DNA of 64,000 bases from JANQOH01 sp965201155 (GTDB lineage: Bacteria; Pseudomonadota; Alphaproteobacteria; UBA7887). Position numbers and translations under genes: made by a program. Positions 60,058 to 64,000 of this stretch are shown here, piece by piece. How positions within the stretch are numbered: the first letter of the stretch is position 1; every line of letters begins with the position of its first letter. Location: positions 2,356,001 through 2,420,000 of the forward strand of contig OZ241752.1 in the NCBI GenBank assembly GCA_965201155.1, written 5' to 3'. A model generated the notes under the pieces. It ran no database searches. It was not told where the DNA came from and saw only the letters and a list, made by a program, of their open reading frames with translations.

Positions 60058-61038
60058 CTACAGTTCCTTGCGAATATCTACGATGCGCATGATGATGACG
60101 ACGCCAATCATCATGGCGATCATCAGCATCAACGCGTTCACTGCTGCAAACGGATAGTTCGCAATGGCGTAGTAGTTGAGAATGACTGTGCCGGTTGTTG
60201 ATGCCTTGCCACCATACACGACCACGGCGGTTGCGAATTCGCCCATGATCATGACGAAGATGAAGATCATCCCGATGGCGACGCCGGGCAGTGACAGCGG
60301 GCCGATAATCTCGCGAAATATCTGAAACGGCGACGCGCCCATGTCGCGTGCCGCTTCCAGTATCGCCTTGTCGACCTTGGCCAGAGAGAAAAAGATCGGC
60401 CCGATGCAAAGCACGACATACAACTGCACAAGCGCCATGGTGTAGCCGAATTCCGAGTAGAGGAGGAACTTCGCCGGCTTGTCGAGGAGCCCGACATCAA
60501 CCAGAAACGTATTGAGCAGTCCACGCCGACCCAACATCGGCAGCCAGGCGACCGCGCGGATAAGATAACTGGTCCAGAACGGAACCATCGCCAGCAGAAA
60601 CAATGCCAACTGCCATTTGAAGGACTGCACCTGCATGGCGAGGAAATAAGCGATCGGATAACCAAGCAGAAGGCAAAATGCCATTACAGTCAAAGTGTAA
60701 CGAACGGTACCTACCAACGTGTCAATGAACACGGTGAGATTGAAATAACCGCGCGACTCGGGGTCAAAAAACCCCTCTGTTATGAAATATTCATAGTAAT
60801 TGGAGGTCGTGAACTTCGCCTCCATGCCGTATCCTGTTGACGAAAAAAAGCTGAACACGACGATTCCGGCAAGCGGCACGACAAGAAAGATGATCAGCCA
60901 CAAGGTTGCCGGCGCGATCAGCCAGCCTACGGGGAAGCCGGTTTCGCGCCGCGCCCGCGTACCGGCCTCTATGGTATCGGGTGCCACGGATTGGTCGCCG
61001 ATCAGTCCCGCATGGTGCAGCGAGTGAGTGTGTGCCAT
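60058..61038 (-). CDS. polyamine-type ABC transporter permease (PotB-like)
   Basis: A 326-residue permease. It has WLIAPATLWLIIFLVVPLAGIVVFSFFS and the loop EAARDMGASPFQIFREIIGPLSLPGVAIGMIFIFVMIMGEFATAVVVYGG, the PotB/PotH pattern. A long periplasmic loop (EYFITEGFFDPESRGYFN) follows the first helix. It is in an operon with the solute receptor upstream and PotC downstream. Confidence 0.92.
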   Translation of the reverse strand: MAHTHSLHHAGLIGDQSVAPDTIEAGTRARRETGFPVGWLIAPATLWLIIFLVVPLAGIVVFSFFSSTGYGMEAKFTTSNYYEYFITEGFFDPESRGYFNLTVFIDTLVGTVRYTLTVMAFCLLLGYPIAYFLAMQVQSFKWQLALFLLAMVPFWTSYLIRAVAWLPMLGRRGLLNTFLVDVGLLDKPAKFLLYSEFGYTMALVQLYVVLCIGPIFFSLAKVDKAILEAARDMGASPFQIFREIIGPLSLPGVAIGMIFIFVMIMGEFATAVVVYGGKASTTGTVILNYYAIANYPFAAVNALMLMIAMMIGVVIIMRIVDIRKEL

Positions 61039-61129
61039 TGATATTGCGGTGCTTTGCGCGTTGGCGGGCTTGCTCAGACGGTCCGCGGGCGAGGTGTCGA
61101 TCCCGCCCGCGATCCGACGATGTCGGTGG

Positions 61130-62413
61130 TCAGGCGTTGAGGAACTCGGTCCAGCGTTTGACGAGATAGTCGTTCTCATCCATCAGCGAGTTCCAGACGG
61201 CGATTTGCCGGAAGCGATCCCAGTAGGAGCCGCCATCGCGAATTTCGCCCTGCTCCACGATGATCGTGCCGAAGGGGTCCGGCAGCTCGTGCGCGGCCGG
61301 CTTGCCTTCGTACCAATAATCCCACTCTTCCGGAGTCAGATGCTGGCGAACATTGTCGGGGACCGACATGTAATAGCCTTGGCGGGCAACAAATGCGCCG
61401 GCCCAGCCGGACAACCACCAGTTGATATATTCGTAGGCCTGATCGAGCCGAGCGCCCTGTACCTGGGCAGAAATTGCGAGACCGCCGTGCCAGCCGCGCA
61501 TCCCTTCCTTGGGGAACGCATAGATGCAAGGAACGCCTTCGGCCTTGATCGCGGTCACGGCCGGCGACCACATACTTTCAAGCACAACCTCGCCGGAAAC
61601 CATGAGGTTTACCGACTGGCCAAAGGTCTCCCAGAATGCCCGGAAATGGCCTGCATCCTTTTTCTCGATCAGGAAATCGATCAGCAGATCGATTTCGGCC
61701 CGGGTCATGTTTCCCTTGTCGCCAAAGGTATGCATTCCCAGAGCTTCTACCGCCATGGCCGCGTCCATGACGCCGATCTGCGGGATATTCAGCAAGGCGA
61801 CGGCGCCTTCGAACTCTTCGCTGAACAAATCAGCCCAACTTTCGATGGGCCGACCGGTATCCTGGGGGTTGTAACCGATTGAATCCGCATTGTGCCAACC
61901 GGGGACCATCGAGATGTAGCGCGACGGTCCTTCGACGCGATTGCCGTCGGCATCGAGCCAAAGGTGGCGGAACGGGGCATCGCCCTGGCCGGTTTGCGAG
62001 TCCGGCGTCAGGCGGCCTGTCTTGCACAGGTCCGTGACCTTGTCCCAATCGGGCAGCCGGTGGGTATCGATCGGCTGCCAGACCTTTGCCGGGATGAACA
62101 CGTCCATGTCGTTGAAATAGCCTTCGGCAATCTCATACTGGTCATTCTGGTTGAGCATCTTGCCGAACATTGCGCCATAGCCGAGCGCCTGACCACGTAC
62201 GTCAAATCCCAGGTCTTGTGACGCGCGGGACTGGATTTCGTTGATGACACTCACGCCGAGGCCGACCGTGCGCACCGGATCGGCGGCCCGTGCGATGTAG
62301 GGAAATCCGGTGACCGCTCCGGCTGCTACCGCTGCGCCGGTGCCGACAAAGCGCCGCCGGGAAATACCCCGGTTGCGAGTGCCGGCGGTGCTGCCGATTT
62401 GCTTCGTTGTCAT
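61130..62413 (-). CDS. polyamine-type ABC transporter substrate-binding protein (PotD-like)
   Basis: A 427-residue periplasmic protein with a Tat leader (GISRRRFVGTGAAVAAGAVTGFPYIARA). Markers include SMVPGWHNADSIGYNPQD, SWADLFSEEFEGAVALLNIPQIGVMDAAMAVEALG, WETFGQSVNLMVSGEVVLESMWSPAV and AYEYINWWLSGWAGAFVARQGYYMSVPDNV. The ligand is probably a cationic amine or related compound. Because the operon diverges from a dihydropyrimidinase, a pyrimidine- or hydantoin-related substrate is also possible. Confidence 0.9.
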   Translation of the reverse strand: MTTKQIGSTAGTRNRGISRRRFVGTGAAVAAGAVTGFPYIARAADPVRTVGLGVSVINEIQSRASQDLGFDVRGQALGYGAMFGKMLNQNDQYEIAEGYFNDMDVFIPAKVWQPIDTHRLPDWDKVTDLCKTGRLTPDSQTGQGDAPFRHLWLDADGNRVEGPSRYISMVPGWHNADSIGYNPQDTGRPIESWADLFSEEFEGAVALLNIPQIGVMDAAMAVEALGMHTFGDKGNMTRAEIDLLIDFLIEKKDAGHFRAFWETFGQSVNLMVSGEVVLESMWSPAVTAIKAEGVPCIYAFPKEGMRGWHGGLAISAQVQGARLDQAYEYINWWLSGWAGAFVARQGYYMSVPDNVRQHLTPEEWDYWYEGKPAAHELPDPFGTIIVEQGEIRDGGSYWDRFRQIAVWNSLMDENDYLVKRWTEFLNA

Positions 62414-62568
62414 GATTTGTCTCCCGTCATGTCGCCCTGCGCGCCGCCGCTGCCGGTCTCGGCCACAGACTGCGCAGACCGTTGTTGTTGCGAAAGCCGC
62501 GTCTGATAAGATGGACATAATACAATGTGGCCAAGCAGCACGGAACGAAAAAGGGCGAGGGCATCCGG

Positions 62569-64000
62569 GTGAGCGTTTTGATCAAAAACGGGCGTATCGT
62601 GACCGCCGCCGACGATTATCACGCCGACATTTTCATCCTTGACCAAACCGTTACGCTGATAGGCAAGAATCTCGAAATCGACGCTGATATTATCATGGAC
62701 GCGGCGGGCCGGCTGGTGATTCCGGGCGGAATCGACCCACATACCCACCTTGAGATGCCGTTTGGCGGCACGACTACGTCCGACAGCTTTGAAACCGGTA
62801 CGCGCGCCGCGGCTCATGGCGGCACGACGTGCGTGGTTGATTTCGCGATTCAGACGAAGGGCTCCTCGATGATCGAGGCGCTTGACACGTGGCATGGCAA
62901 GGCCGCTGGCACTACGGCGATCGATTATTCGTTTCACATGATCGTTACCGATATCCCGGAGCGCAGGGTGCCGGAGATGCGGCGTCTCGCCGATGAGGGT
63001 GTCACGAGCTACAAATTGTTCATGGCGTATCCGGGGGTGTTGCTGTCGGATGACGGCGCGATTTTTCGGGCCATGCGCAAGGCGGGGGAAGATGGCACGC
63101 TGGTGTGCATGCATGCCGAAAACGGCATCGTGATCGACGAACTCACCAAGATTGCGCTGGCGGAAGGCCATATCGAGCCGAAATACCACGCGGTAACGCG
63201 CCCCACGCGGCTGGAGGCGGAAGGCACCCACCGTGCGCTGGCGATTGCCGAAGTTGCGCGTGCCCCGGTCTATATCGTGCATCTGAGCGCATATGATTCT
63301 CTCAAGGAGCTTCGCGACGCGCAGGTGCGGGGGGTGATGGCTCATGCCGAGACGTGCCCGCAATATCTGTTGCTCGATGTCGATGCGTATGACGAGCCCG
63401 GGTTTGACGGAGCGAAGTACGTCCTCACGCCGCCGCTGCGCGCAAAATGGAATCAAGATGAGTTGTGGGCCGGGTTACGAACGGGAGCGCTCAACGTCAT
63501 TTCCACTGATCATTGCCCGTTCTGTCTCAAGGAACAAAAAGAGCTTGGACGGAGTGACTTCTCGAAAATCCCCAATGGGGGACCCGGAATCGAAAATCGC
63601 ATGAGCCTCATCTATCATTACGGCGTCAACAAGGGACGCATAGGGATCAATCGTTTTGTCGAATTGACGTCCACGGCGCCGGCGAAGATTTTTGGCTTGT
63701 TCCCGCGGAAAGGCACGATCGCCGTGGGATCGGATGCGGACATTGTCATCTTCGATCCTAACCGTGAGGAAACCATCAGCTATTACAACCCTCGCACGCA
63801 TCACATGAACATCGACTACAACGCTTTCGAGGGATTCGAAGTGCGCGGCTGCCCCGAAACCGTGTTGTCACGCGGCAAAGTTGTCGTTGACAAAGGGGAA
63901 TATATGGGGCGCGCGGGGGACGGCCAGTTCGTCAAGCGCGGGCCTTATGGCGGGCCATTCGCGCCTGTGGCGGAACAAATACGGCGCGAAGACGGTATGG
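62569..64000 (+). CDS. dihydropyrimidinase (D-hydantoinase family), partial at window edge
   Basis: A cyclic amidohydrolase that opens dihydropyrimidine or hydantoin rings. The frame is still open at base 64000, so the C-terminus is missing. Binuclear metal ligands are visible: HxH in GGIDPHTHLEM, the carboxylated lysine in TSYKLFMAY, histidines in VCMHAENG and VYIVHLSAYDS, and the aspartate in VISTDHCPF. The GGPGIENRM block is also typical. The GTG at 62569 starts the conserved VLIKNGRIVTA. It is divergent from the PotDBC-type operon, an arrangement that suggests import and breakdown of a pyrimidine-type compound. Confidence 0.94.
   Translation, partial: MSVLIKNGRIVTAADDYHADIFILDQTVTLIGKNLEIDADIIMDAAGRLVIPGGIDPHTHLEMPFGGTTTSDSFETGTRAAAHGGTTCVVDFAIQTKGSSMIEALDTWHGKAAGTTAIDYSFHMIVTDIPERRVPEMRRLADEGVTSYKLFMAYPGVLLSDDGAIFRAMRKAGEDGTLVCMHAENGIVIDELTKIALAEGHIEPKYHAVTRPTRLEAEGTHRALAIAEVARAPVYIVHLSAYDSLKELRDAQVRGVMAHAETCPQYLLLDVDAYDEPGFDGAKYVLTPPLRAKWNQDELWAGLRTGALNVISTDHCPFCLKEQKELGRSDFSKIPNGGPGIENRMSLIYHYGVNKGRIGINRFVELTSTAPAKIFGLFPRKGTIAVGSDADIVIFDPNREETISYYNPRTHHMNIDYNAFEGFEVRGCPETVLSRGKVVVDKGEYMGRAGDGQFVKRGPYGGPFAPVAEQIRREDGM

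Noticed and set aside
1..64000. CRISPR array
   Set aside because: No regularly spaced direct repeats were seen anywhere in the window, and no cas genes.

Overview
The window is GC-rich DNA with the gene density, overlapping ATGA/GTGA junctions and gene families of an alphaproteobacterium: aerobic-type cobalamin genes, LivFGMHK, LutABC, a tsaD/hemCD divergence, GluQRS, CaiB/BaiF CoA-transferases and an ELM1-family protein. The species cannot be named from sequence alone. About 60 genes, remnants and mobile parts are supported, plus one tRNA-Ala(CGC). The first gene (ELM1 family) and the last (dihydropyrimidinase) run off the window edges.

Layout. 1-4.6 kb: ELM1-family protein (partial), PhyH dioxygenase, GFA-type zinc protein, a lipoprotein S33 hydrolase lacking its nucleophile serine, a carboxylesterase and GluQRS. 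4.6-14.1 kb: cobalt and cobalamin genes (cobP, cbtB, cbtA, cobB, cobA), with cobA-cobB following a branched-chain amino-acid-type ABC transporter (livKHMGF) whose livH is frameshifted, then an SMP-30 lactonase. 14.3-19.8 kb: a TRAP receptor without permeases, a small cytochrome c, Smr protein and lutABC. 19.9-22 kb: purH, yggT, tRNA-Ala. 22-28.7 kb: a seven-gene minus-strand acyl-CoA/alcohol catabolic operon. 28.9-32.7 kb: an acidic PepSY protein and a TonB-dependent receptor with very long Asp/His-rich insertions, both preceded by palindromic promoter regions. 32.8-36.7 kb: exonuclease, pyrimidine 5'-nucleotidase, dapD, and a lipoprotein metzincin with a TbpB-like C-terminus.

37.0-49.45 kb is a genomic island: an IS1380-family element next to a broken GMC oxidoreductase, broken PIN/FitAB toxin-antitoxin remnants, an AT-rich operon of an HNH nuclease and a minimal nucleotidyltransferase, an IS66 remnant, a restriction-modification-like cluster (ribbon-helix-helix regulator with an apparent CTG start, N6-adenine-type methylase, m4C-type methylase, phospholipase-D-type nuclease), an intact IS66 element, and an autotransporter barrel fragment. 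After it the housekeeping backbone resumes: gpsA-tsaD diverging from hemC-hemD; CaiB-aroQ-like-hisC; an IorAB-type molybdenum hydroxylase; and a polyamine-type ABC transporter (PotD-PotB-PotC) diverging from a dihydropyrimidinase.

The regions most likely to hold something new are the PepSY/Asp-His-rich receptor locus, the HNH-nucleotidyltransferase pair, the two-methylase/PLD nuclease cluster and the metzincin-TbpB fusion.
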